A stretch of 64,000 nt of DNA from Rossellomorea sp036867415 (GTDB lineage Bacteria > Bacillota > Bacilli > Bacillales > Bacillaceae_B), in contig NZ_JBAJHU010000002.1 in the NCBI RefSeq assembly GCF_036867415.1, positions 658,791 through 722,790 of the forward strand. Direction: 5' to 3'. Below the pieces are notes generated by a model, which was not told where the DNA came from, ran no database searches, and saw only the letters and a program-made list of their open reading frames with translations. The position numbers were made by a program, and so were the translations under genes. Shown piece by piece: positions 50,861 through 58,413 of this stretch (the stretch's first letter is position 1; the number at the start of each line of letters is the position of its first letter).

Positions 50861-51778
50861 TTATCGGTTCATGTCTTTGCATGACTCTATTATCAACTGT
50901 TCCGCTTTTTCTGCGGGATTCTCGGCTTCTATGCCGCGTGTCATGCTGTTCCCCGCTATATCGACACATAGACGTTGAAATTCTTCGTTCTCTCCATCTA
51001 TGGGAATGTCCAATTCAATGGCAAGCCTTGCAATCATCAACGATGCACGCAAGCTTGGCCCGTGTTCGTTCTCCTTTGTACATTGATCACGCAATCGTGA
51101 AATGATCGAGGTGATGCTCCTTGCTTCTTCTATCACCAGATCCGCTTTCTCCGATACGATCAACGCTTCCCTTTCACTGTCCATGAAATCTACCGGGATG
51201 GTGATCATCCTGTCCAGCAGGGCATCCTGTGTATCGTAAACACCTGCATATTCTGCAGGGTTGCTTGTAAAAATGACCGAAAATTCCGGATGGACCTTAA
51301 CGAACGGTTCCGTTAATTTCGTTCCGTATAACGGGATGACTCCTTCTTCCAAAATGGATAAAAAGATATTATTGGTCGTTGGCTGTGATCTCGTGAATTC
51401 ATCATAGACAAGAGTATAGCCGTTTTTAGCCGCTTCCAGGAGACGACCGTCCCTCCACGTCTCTGTCACACTTTCATCTTTCTTATAAACAGAGCGTACA
51501 TACTGGTCGACGACTTTTTTACTGGTATAACCCGTAAAGTCACCGATCAAATCCCTGTTGTTCAACTCATGGTTACCGTGTATGAGCATGACCGGCCTTT
51601 TTCTTTTCTTGGCTAAAGCGAGCGCAAAGGAGGTCTTCCCTGCTCCGGAAGGTCCTGTGAAATGTACGGGATAACCAGCTTTGAGATAGTGCAGCGAACG
51701 GGTCATCAATTCCTTCGTTGCTTCATCCTGGATTAATGCCCTGCTGTCTTTCTTGATATTGTTCCGTAAGACTGTCAC
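50861..51778 (-). CDS. gvpN: Gas vesicle ATPase GvpN
   Basis: AAA+ ATPase of the MoxR-like group, 305 residues. Walker A GPSGAGKT (42-49), Walker B TLVYDEFTRS, sensor IFTSNP and arginine finger in LLDRM are seen. GvpN is thought to remodel GvpA during growth of vesicles. GTG 51778 is the start, after GGAGG. 27 bases past gvpR. Confidence 0.95.
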   Translation of the reverse strand: MTVLRNNIKKDSRALIQDEATKELMTRSLHYLKAGYPVHFTGPSGAGKTSFALALAKKRKRPVMLIHGNHELNNRDLIGDFTGYTSKKVVDQYVRSVYKKDESVTETWRDGRLLEAAKNGYTLVYDEFTRSQPTTNNIFLSILEEGVIPLYGTKLTEPFVKVHPEFSVIFTSNPAEYAGVYDTQDALLDRMITIPVDFMDSEREALIVSEKADLVIEEARSITSIISRLRDQCTKENEHGPSLRASLMIARLAIELDIPIDGENEEFQRLCVDIAGNSMTRGIEAENPAEKAEQLIIESCKDMNR

Positions 51779-51805
51779 GTTGGCTTTCCCTCCTACTCAC
51801 TTGCC

Positions 51806-52072
51806 CTACATTTCCTGTCCGATCGCGCTTCTGTACCGGATATCCAGCCGCTTGAACGAAATCACTTCTTTTTCTTTATCGAGCAGGGCTTCGTACGTGC
51901 CCACCATTTCGTCCTTTGCATATTTCTTCATGTATTCTTTTTCTTCAATCACTTCAACGATTACACGCCATCCTTCTTCTTCCCTTACTTCAACCGAAGT
52001 AATCTTATGGACGGGCGCAACATGCTCATTGAAGAAATCAGATACATTCGCCATGATCTCTTGGATTTTCAT
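51806..52072 (-). CDS. gvpR: Gas vesicle protein GvpR (GvpO family)
   Basis: An 88-residue protein of the GvpO/GvpR family: HKITSVEVREEEGWRVIVEV, EYMKKYAKDEMVGTYEALLD and LDIRYRSAIGQ. Function unclear; in haloarchaea GvpO is essential. ATG 52072 has AAGGAGG upstream. A hairpin (52107-52134) separates it from gvpB and may lower expression of the downstream assembly genes. Confidence 0.88.
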   Translation of the reverse strand: MKIQEIMANVSDFFNEHVAPVHKITSVEVREEEGWRVIVEVIEEKEYMKKYAKDEMVGTYEALLDKEKEVISFKRLDIRYRSAIGQEM

Positions 52073-52106
52073 AAATGCCTCCTTACGCTAGACATGAAAA
52101 TGGGAG

Positions 52107-52134
52107 AAAGGGTGATCCGCAGGAGATCCCCTTT
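52107..52134 (-). terminator. Intra-operon hairpin between gvpB and gvpR
   Basis: On the minus strand AAAGGGGATC pairs with GATCACCCTTT around a seven-base loop, without a full T-run. It could act as attenuator or 3' stabiliser for the structural gvpA-P-Q-B message. Confidence 0.5.
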
Positions 52135-52157
52135 TTACCATTCCCTTATGGTCAGGC

Positions 52158-52418
52158 TTAAATGCTGAATTGTGAACTTCTTTCATTTTCCTGGGTTGCA
52201 AGGCCGTTTTCTTCCACCTCATCGCGAAGCAGACCGACTGCTTCTGCATAACGCAACCATGTATCCACACTTGCGATGACCACTCTTGCTTCAACAGTCA
52301 GAATTTCGATCCCCACTACTGAAACGCGTGCGAAGGCATCGATGACGATCCCTTTATCCAGAATTCTGTCAATAACCTCTGCTAAACTTGAACTGTTTGT
52401 ACTCTTTTGAATTGCCAT
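52158..52418 (-). CDS. gvpB: Gas vesicle structural protein GvpB
   Basis: Second major-type structural protein, 86 residues, very close to GvpA at 53495: SSSLAEVIDRILDKGIVIDA, then FARVSVVGIEILTVEARVVI. It forms the vesicle rib. In P. megaterium the gvpA/gvpB pair is likewise spaced by P and Q. ATG 52418 follows AAAGGAG. Differs from GvpA by a handful of residues. Confidence 0.95.
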   Translation of the reverse strand: MAIQKSTNSSSLAEVIDRILDKGIVIDAFARVSVVGIEILTVEARVVIASVDTWLRYAEAVGLLRDEVEENGLATQENERSSQFSI

Positions 52419-52441
52419 TAGTAAATCTCCTTTCAAAGCTG

Positions 52442-52933
52442 CTATCTTGAACTGATGGTTTTGATGTCTGTCGATGATTTAATATTGGTCGAGCTTTTTA
52501 TGTCAGTGGAACTCTTGATGTTGTTCGAGCTCTTGATATCATTGACTCCTTTTAAATCCGAGACTCCTTTGAGCCTGGATTTGTCTTTGTTCGATGAAGA
52601 AATCTTTTTTTGAAATTCTTCACCGGCTTCCTTGGCATTACCCAGTTTTTCCCGGACCGAGAGCAGGACATCCTGCACTTTCTCCTTCGCTTCTTCAGCT
52701 TTCGTGTGTACCTTATCGGCATTCTTCTCTTTAGCCGATTCAAGCTTTTCGGAAGCTTCTTTCGCTTTTGATTGAATGCCGCTTTCAACTTTGTCCTGGA
52801 CGCCTTCAACAAATTTCTCCTTGGCTTTTTCCTTGACCTTATCCTTCACTTTTTCCTTAACTGGTTCAGGGGTGTGCTCGACTACTTTTTCAGCCATTTT
52901 GCCGGCTGCTTTTTTTGCTGCAGATTTACTCAT
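52442..52933 (-). CDS. gvpQ: Gas vesicle protein GvpQ (LEA-like)
   Basis: A 163-residue Lys/Glu/Ala-rich helical protein (EPVKEKVKDKVKEKAKEKF, then a long amphipathic stretch) ending in a low-complexity tail of near-identical IKSSTD/IKSSTN hexapeptides (five or six copies, at the DNA end near 52450-52545). It fits GvpQ of the P. megaterium cluster. Role unknown. ATG 52933 with AGGGGG upstream. Confidence 0.85.
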   Translation of the reverse strand: MSKSAAKKAAGKMAEKVVEHTPEPVKEKVKDKVKEKAKEKFVEGVQDKVESGIQSKAKEASEKLESAKEKNADKVHTKAEEAKEKVQDVLLSVREKLGNAKEAGEEFQKKISSSNKDKSRLKGVSDLKGVNDIKSSNNIKSSTDIKSSTNIKSSTDIKTISSR

Positions 52934-52972
52934 GTCATTCCCCCTTAGGAAACGCCCGCCGATGCTGAATCG

Positions 52973-53452
52973 TTATTTTTTGGATTCCACGAGACTGCTG
53001 AGCATTTCTTCGATTCGATCCAATCGCTCATTGAGATTTTTGTTTTCTTCTTTGATTTCTTCCAATTCGTCGTTTTGCTGCGTTGAAGAGGATTCTTCCT
53101 GCTGCTCTTCCTCTTCTTCTTTTTTCTTAGTGAATGGCAGTAAGCCGTCTTCATATTTGCTCATATACCCTGTTGCCGTCTGCCTTAAGGTGATCATCGC
53201 CTGTTCAGTGATGAACTCCTGGGCGGTGCGGCGCAATTCATTCCCCGCGATTCGCATGACCTCTGATTTACCCAGGCTGCCCGCCAGCTTTTTACCCGTT
53301 CCGGGATGGCTGAGCAGCCCGACACCGGCTCCGACTACACCGCCGATAATGGCGTAGTTCACGTTCATCGGAGTCCGTCCTCCATCTTGGCTTTGAGCGT
53401 CCTTCGTTTCTTCCTGTTTCCTGCTCGTTTCCTTCTTCTTTGTTTCTGCCAT
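52973..53452 (-). CDS. gvpP: Gas vesicle protein GvpP (YtxH-like)
   Basis: A 159-residue protein: charged N terminus, YtxH-like glycine-rich hydrophobic segment (YAIIGGVVGAGVGLLSHPGT, 33-52), helical middle, and Glu-rich coiled coil ending LDRIEEMLSSLVESKK. Matches GvpP. GvpT carries the same two modules, so both may interact with membranes or each other. ATG 53452 after GAGGATG. 40 bases past gvpA. Confidence 0.87.
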   Translation of the reverse strand: MAETKKKETSRKQEETKDAQSQDGGRTPMNVNYAIIGGVVGAGVGLLSHPGTGKKLAGSLGKSEVMRIAGNELRRTAQEFITEQAMITLRQTATGYMSKYEDGLLPFTKKKEEEEEQQEESSSTQQNDELEEIKEENKNLNERLDRIEEMLSSLVESKK

Positions 53453-53494
53453 CTTTCATCCTCTTTTCTATTTAACTTTTATATTTATGCACGG

Positions 53495-53755
53495 TTAAAT
53501 GCTGAATTGTTTGTTTCTTTCATTGCTCTGTGAGGCAAGACCTTCTTCCTGAACCTCGTCACGGAGGAGGCCGACTGCTTCAGCATAGCGCAGCCAAGTA
53601 TCCACACTTGCGATGACCACCCGGGCTTCGATCGTGATGATTTCGATCCCGACAAGAGAAACACGTGCAAATGCATCAATCACAATCCCTTTATCCAAAA
53701 TCCTGTCAATGACTTCTGCGAGACTGGAACTGTCCGTACTCTTTTGAATACTCAT
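53495..53755 (-). CDS. gvpA: Major gas vesicle structural protein GvpA
   Basis: First gene of the cluster; 86-residue GvpA: SSSLAEVIDRILDKGIVIDA, FARVSLVGIEIITIEARVVI and VDTWLRYAEAVGLL, forming the gas-permeable, water-excluding wall. GAGGAG lies ahead of ATG 53755. The transcript must start upstream in 53760-54090, where a GTATAA-T-TTATAC palindrome and a stand-alone AAGGAGG followed by GTG TAA are seen. It begins the order A-P-Q-B-R-N-F-G-L-S-K-J-T-U. Confidence 0.96.
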   Translation of the reverse strand: MSIQKSTDSSSLAEVIDRILDKGIVIDAFARVSLVGIEIITIEARVVIASVDTWLRYAEAVGLLRDEVQEEGLASQSNERNKQFSI

Positions 53756-54098
53756 CCTTTCACTCCTCTCTTAATAGAAGTTGCCTGATCCAACTTTTAA
53801 ACCCAGGCTTCTCAAAGGTCCAATTCACGACGGTAGTATGAAGTTGTTTACACCGTGTTTACCTCCTTAACCAAAGCTCAAAACCACGGCTGGATAATAC
53901 TTGAAAATAACTGGTATAATTTATACTTGTTTATTGGTTTGAAGGGGTGTTTGTAACAATGTGATGGCAGGGGTTTCAACGTTTTTCCGATTTGATTCTT
54001 TAAACAAAAAACAATTAATACAAATATGTTACATTTCGATGAATTTTGTTTCAGGTCGAACCGTTCACAAAGGGGGGAGGAGGAGGGCATGACGGAAA
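53756..54098 (-). promoter_or_regulatory. Upstream region of the gas vesicle operon
   Basis: The 343 bases hold no gene. GTATAATTTATAC (53914-53926, plus strand) is a palindrome with six-base arms. On the minus strand AAGGAGG (about 53872) is followed after seven bases by GTG TAA, a start-stop pair. TTGAAA and TTACAA spaced by 17 bases (near 53955-53983) is a weak SigA option. No regulator gene is linked. Confidence 0.4.
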
Positions 54099-54139
54099 GA
54101 CGGGGCGTGTGCACCACACCATTCTGCACACGCCCCGTC
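54099..54139 (-). terminator. Strong hairpin after the DUF488 gene
   Basis: GACGGGGCGTGTGCA (54099-54113) pairs perfectly over 15 bp with TGCACACGCCCCGTC (54125-54139). Short T-run on the minus strand. Lies between DUF488 and the gvpA leader. Confidence 0.8.
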
Positions 54140-54146
54140 GTCTTTG

Positions 54147-54515
54147 CTATACTTGTTGCCGATCGAGGATTTCCTTTAATACAATCGCATGATTACAGGT
54201 GGAATCCTTAGCGCCATAAATCAGGCTTACGTCCTTGTCATGATCTTTCACAATCTTCTTTAATCCTTCCAAGGCTTCAGTTTTCTCTTCATCGTTGTGG
54301 AGTTCATCTTTATATTTCTCTTTAAATTCATTGAACTTATCAGGGTCGTGATCGAACCATTTGCGCAAACCCGGTGATGGAGCCACTTGTTTCATCCAAT
54401 GATCAATCCCGAGTTCTTCCTTTGATTTTCCCCGCGGCCAAAGCCTGTCGACGAGAATACGCACGCCGTCTCCATCGGACTTTTCTTCATATGCACGTTT
54501 TATTTCTACCGGCAT
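54147..54515 (-). CDS. DUF488 family protein
   Basis: A 122-residue protein of DUF488: VRILVDRLWPRGKSKEEL (the RxWPRG motif), APSPGLRKWFDHDPDKFNEF and LIYGAKDSTCNHAIVLKE near the C terminus with a conserved Cys. Function unknown; the fold has been linked to nucleic acid or SAM binding in other members, uncertain. ATG 54515 is eight bases after AAAGGAG and preferred to GTG 54524. Monocistronic. Confidence 0.88.
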   Translation of the reverse strand: MPVEIKRAYEEKSDGDGVRILVDRLWPRGKSKEELGIDHWMKQVAPSPGLRKWFDHDPDKFNEFKEKYKDELHNDEEKTEALEGLKKIVKDHDKDVSLIYGAKDSTCNHAIVLKEILDRQQV

Positions 54516-54652
54516 GTCATTCACTCCTTTCGTTTATCTATACCCGGAAACGGATGATTTGAACGATTTTTAGCAGGTTCTGCATTTTAACTGCATACTC
54601 TCGGGGTATACAAAATACATACTCTAGCAATTCTAACTGGAGAGGTGAAAAC

Positions 54653-55987
54653 ATGTCAGAATCAGATTATAAGAAAGACAGCATATCGCTTACAGGAGCA
54701 GTCGGACTCGGAACCGGGGTGATGATCAGTGCCGGTATTTTCGCCCTGCTCGGCCAGGTGGCAGAACTTTCAGGCGCATGGTTCCCGCTTATTTTTATTG
54801 CCGGGGGAATCGTGACCGGGTTCAGCGCATATTCTTACGTGAAAATGAGTAATGAATATCCTTCCGCAGGCGGGATCGGAATGTTTTTGGTGAAAGCGTA
54901 CGGGAAAGGGACGTTGACCGCTTCTGCAGCACTGTTGATGGCTTTTTCGATGGTCATCAATCAAAGTCTTGTGGCAAGGACATTCGGTACCTATACACTG
55001 CAGCTGGTGGATGGGGAGCAGTCCAATTACCTCATTCCCTTATTGGGTGTGGGCTTATTGACGTTTGCATTCCTGGTGAACATATCAGGCAACCGTTTCA
55101 TCCAGACCTTCACAAGTATTGCCTCACTCATTAAAATTGCAGGCCTGGCCGTATTTGCCATTGCCGGTTTATGGGTTGTCGGATTCACATTTCAACCGGC
55201 AGAGGGAGGAGCGAACCCGCCAGACCCCTCGACTGCAAGTTACATTGCAGCCGTTGCGTTGACGATTCTTTCCTTCAAAGGCTTTACGACCATCACAAAC
55301 AGCGGATCGGAAATCAAGCAGCCGAAGAAGAATGTCGGGAGAGCGATTACGATATCGATTTTGATCAGTCTGGCAGTCTATCTGCTGCTGGCATGGGCTG
55401 TATCAAGCAACTTATCTCTTACAGAAATCATCAAAGCGAAGGATTATGCGCTTGCTGAAGCGGCCAGACCGGCATTCGGCGGTGCAGGACTCTGGTTTAC
55501 AGTCATCATTGCCATCATCGCTACGATAACAGGAATCATCGCCAGTGTGTTCGCCGTTTCCCGCATGCTCGCCATGCTGACCGATATGAAATTGATTCCG
55601 CATAAGCATTTCGGCATGCCGGGCAGCATTCAGAAGCACACGCTCGTCTACACGATCGCCGCCGCCATGGCACTGACCATATTCTTTGATTTAAGCAGGA
55701 TCGCTTCCATGGGCGCCATCCTTTACCTTGTGATGGATATGATGGTCCATTGGGGCGTGTTTAAGCATCTGCGCGGTAAAGTGGATGCCAACCCAGTCAT
55801 TGTCCTGACAGCACTCGTTCTTGACGCCATTGTCCTTGGAGCGTTCGTTTGGGTAAAAGCACAATCAGACCTGCTGGTAGTCGGCATATCCATCGTCTTT
55901 ATGATCCTTATCTTTACCGGGGAACATTTCTTCCTTAAAAACCGTGACCCGGAAGAAGACGATTCACACACATCCCATGAACAGTAA
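54653..55987 (+). CDS. APC family amino acid permease
   Basis: A 444-residue amino acid/polyamine transporter with about 12 transmembrane helices. The first helix has TGAVGLGTGVMISAGIFAL, the substrate-binding unwound region of APC transporters; LSFKGFTTITNSGSEIKQPK marks the helix 6-7 region. Substrate unknown. GGAGAGGTG precedes ATG 54653. Convergent with the parM-parR pair via a GC-rich terminator. Confidence 0.9.
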   Translation: MSESDYKKDSISLTGAVGLGTGVMISAGIFALLGQVAELSGAWFPLIFIAGGIVTGFSAYSYVKMSNEYPSAGGIGMFLVKAYGKGTLTASAALLMAFSMVINQSLVARTFGTYTLQLVDGEQSNYLIPLLGVGLLTFAFLVNISGNRFIQTFTSIASLIKIAGLAVFAIAGLWVVGFTFQPAEGGANPPDPSTASYIAAVALTILSFKGFTTITNSGSEIKQPKKNVGRAITISILISLAVYLLLAWAVSSNLSLTEIIKAKDYALAEAARPAFGGAGLWFTVIIAIIATITGIIASVFAVSRMLAMLTDMKLIPHKHFGMPGSIQKHTLVYTIAAAMALTIFFDLSRIASMGAILYLVMDMMVHWGVFKHLRGKVDANPVIVLTALVLDAIVLGAFVWVKAQSDLLVVGISIVFMILIFTGEHFFLKNRDPEEDDSHTSHEQ

Positions 55988-56036
55988 AGAAAGGCCCGTC
56001 CCTCCACCAATTTAATGCGGTGAGGGACGGGCCTTC
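55988..56036. terminator. Terminator between the permease and parR-like gene
   Basis: AAGGCCCGTCCCTC and GAGGGACGGGCCTT arms (14 bp) with a loop of about 16 bases. Bidirectional. Confidence 0.85.
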
Positions 56037-56038
56037 AA

Positions 56039-56644
56039 TCATTTATTCATCTGTGAAAGGAAGTCACCGAGCAAGTCTTCCATCGATTCTTCCTTCGGTT
56101 GTTCTTCCTCTGCCGGATCACTGGACTTCATGGCACGATCCCAATCGAAGTCATCAAGATCCTCATCTGTTGAATGCGTCCGTTCTTCTTCTGCCGGCTC
56201 CACAGGCTGGTCATCAATCACGGAATCGATCGACCATTCCCGCGAGGAAACGGAATCCTCACCCGCTGCAGTTTCTTCCTGGAGATACAGTGCCTCATCT
56301 ATATCCAGGGCACTGCTGCTTAATGAAGCGAGGAGGGAAGCGGTACGGACAGGATTTGTTAACAACTGATACACAATACTGCCAAGTAAAGCTTCGGAAT
56401 GCTCATGCTTCAGCCAGTCACGCTGGGACTTATCCAGCCCCCTCGGCAGCGGGATGGTGATTGCTTCCCGCTGCCTTGAAACGGAATCATTGACCCCATT
56501 CACGACAAGTTCGGCGATTTTCCCGGAGAAATTTCGCTTTTCCGTTTCCTTTAACTTCTGCAAATGCTTCAGTATGTGATCAGGTGTATCGGAGGGGATT
56601 CGAAATGTGATCGGCTGCCCCCTTGACATCCCCTTTTCTTTCAT
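56039..56644 (-). CDS. ParR-like adaptor protein of the actin cassette
   Basis: A 201-residue protein directly after the ParM-like actin (gap 9). The N terminus (GQPITFRIPSDTPDHILKHL, then RNFSGKIAELVVNGVND) fits a ribbon-helix-helix DNA-binding domain like plasmid ParR/RepA-adaptors; the C-terminal half is acidic and ends SMEDLLGDFLSQMNK, which could be the filament-binding tail. Not recognised by an exact family. Function is inferred from gene order and the iteron array at 58103. ATG 56644. Confidence 0.6.
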   Translation of the reverse strand: MKEKGMSRGQPITFRIPSDTPDHILKHLQKLKETEKRNFSGKIAELVVNGVNDSVSRQREAITIPLPRGLDKSQRDWLKHEHSEALLGSIVYQLLTNPVRTASLLASLSSSALDIDEALYLQEETAAGEDSVSSREWSIDSVIDDQPVEPAEEERTHSTDEDLDDFDWDRAMKSSDPAEEEQPKEESMEDLLGDFLSQMNK

Positions 56645-56653
56645 AAAATCACC

Positions 56654-57835
56654 CTATTTGGTCTTCGCTAATTTTTTCTCATCTTCTTTTTTATGATCCT
56701 GCTTTTGATTCTTTCTTGAGAAATCAGCGATTAATTTGTAATATGCATTCGCCATCATCCAAATGCTTTCATTTTCGTCTTCAAAGAAATCGATATTGTA
56801 GCCGTCAAGATTGTTGTTAAGCGTCTTGATATATTCCTTCAGAACGCTTGAACCGCCGCCGATGAAGTAGCAGATTTCCGTCTGGGAGTTCTTCTGCCAC
56901 ATATTGCGAAGGTGACGATACTGTTTCTTGGCAAGTTCGACAAGGATGCGGTCTACAATTTCATGCACGCTTGTACGGCTCCCTTTGACCATAATATGAT
57001 TGCGGTCGTTTTTCTTCGTGATGATTTCAACTACATCACGGCGGCTGTCCAGTTCAATGCTGTATTTGGAACGGATTTCTTCACGGATCAACTCAAGTGA
57101 TTCAGACACACCCAGGTTGAAGCCCTGCGCCTTGTCGTCATCTACTTTACGATTCTTGATCACAGCGATATCCGTTGACAGTCCGCCGATATCCTGAATC
57201 AGGATACGCTTGTCGATCAGGTCTTTATTGATGATATTGCCGTTATTGTCCATCACAAGGTTGATGAAGGCAGCGAATCCTTCTGGATACACTTTCACTT
57301 CTTCAAATTTAATGTTCACCTTGATGCCTTGATGGCGCGGTGTCACCAGGAATTCCACCTGATGCACAGATCCAAGAAGCTTAGAACGGTAACCGACATC
57401 CTTCCCTTCCTTCACTTCACGAAGCGGAAGTCCCGTACCAAGTGTGTAATTCGCTTCTATGACATTATTATTCTTTTTAAAAGCAGTATCCTGTTCAGCT
57501 GCATCCAATGCTAAAGAAGCAAACAGCATGATCAGCGTCTGATCTTCTTCTGATTTACTGCTGCCCGGATCCAGTTCAGTCGAGTTATTGCTTTTCGCCG
57601 CTAAGTTACCCACACGATAAATTGCGTTATTATCCTGAAGGGCAGGGGAGTGGACACGAATATGTATACCGTCCAGTGGATCTTGCTTGTCCAACTCCTC
57701 GATTCCAATAATCGGACGATCTTCAATATCCCTTGCAATCACATTCGGGATATTCAGTTCACTGTCCATCTTTCCAAAAACACCTTTAAGAGAATCGTTA
57801 CCTACATCAATTGCAGCAATTCGAGAGTTCGTCAA
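56654..57835 (-). CDS. parM: ParM/StbA-like actin ATPase
   Basis: Actin-fold ATPase of 393 residues. Phosphate 1 motif is AAIDVGNDSLKGV (near residue 8), phosphate 2 ILIQDIGGLSTDIAVI and adenosine motif CYFIGGGSSVLKEYI; a Lys-rich tail follows. This is the bacterial plasmid-segregation actin group (ParM/StbA, Alp). TTG 57835 is chosen since AAAGGATG then has seven-base spacing; ATG 57844 is too close. A ParR-like gene follows and an iteron array lies upstream, giving a full partition cassette. Chromosomal location is unusual. Could also be a cell-shape or phage-derived actin. Confidence 0.8.
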   Translation of the reverse strand: MTNSRIAAIDVGNDSLKGVFGKMDSELNIPNVIARDIEDRPIIGIEELDKQDPLDGIHIRVHSPALQDNNAIYRVGNLAAKSNNSTELDPGSSKSEEDQTLIMLFASLALDAAEQDTAFKKNNNVIEANYTLGTGLPLREVKEGKDVGYRSKLLGSVHQVEFLVTPRHQGIKVNIKFEEVKVYPEGFAAFINLVMDNNGNIINKDLIDKRILIQDIGGLSTDIAVIKNRKVDDDKAQGFNLGVSESLELIREEIRSKYSIELDSRRDVVEIITKKNDRNHIMVKGSRTSVHEIVDRILVELAKKQYRHLRNMWQKNSQTEICYFIGGGSSVLKEYIKTLNNNLDGYNIDFFEDENESIWMMANAYYKLIADFSRKNQKQDHKKEDEKKLAKTK

Positions 57836-58102
57836 AAAAATCATCCTTTCATTTATAAGTAGGCTCTTTTCATATGAAAATACCAAACTTGGGTATTTTC
57901 GATTGTATGTCCATATCTCTATTAAGCTGAGTAAGTTCTCTCCAACACGCAGATGAAGACATAAATCAGCAATCATTAAGAAAACAGCCCAAGTAAAAAT
58001 TTATCAAAAAATTTAAACTCTTAATGAAAGATTAAATCACTTCGCATCTCCGGTCAATCCTACTTTCAACTCTATCACACAAATGTAATGTTTGACCTAT
58101 TT

Positions 58103-58239
58103 TGTATACATTTTGTATCGTTGTATACAAATGTGAATACATCCGTTCATATCAATATGTGTACACTTTTGTATACTTGTATACATTTTTGTCTACAATT
58201 GTGTACATTTATGTGTACAAGTATACAGATTTGTAAACA
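58103..58239. repeat. Iteron array, candidate parC centromere
   Basis: Twelve copies or near-copies of TGTATACA/TGTGTACA start at 58103, 58114, 58122, 58132, 58158, 58170, 58178, 58190, 58200, 58212, 58220 and 58232. Gaps alternate 12 and 8-10 bases, so pairs repeat every 20-22 bases, about two helical turns. Located 270-400 bases upstream of the ParM-like start. It explains part of the 57836-58413 spacer; the rest shows no gene. Confidence 0.75.
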
Positions 58240-58413
58240 TTCAGTATTTGTATGGAAAATAGTACAATCCGATTCTCTTAAACACCCTATCTATCAATTG
58301 AAAATTATGGAATACAGAAAAAAGATTCAGTTTATGAACTAATGAAACGGGAAAGAGTAAGGGGAAAGAATTTCAAATCGTTAAAAAACAAACAGATTAG
58401 GGTGAATGGATCA

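Noticed and set aside
46602..53755. Gas vesicle cluster as recently acquired island
   Set aside because: No mobile genes, tRNA or direct repeats flank it and base composition looks like that of neighbours by eye; transfer cannot be argued from the window alone.
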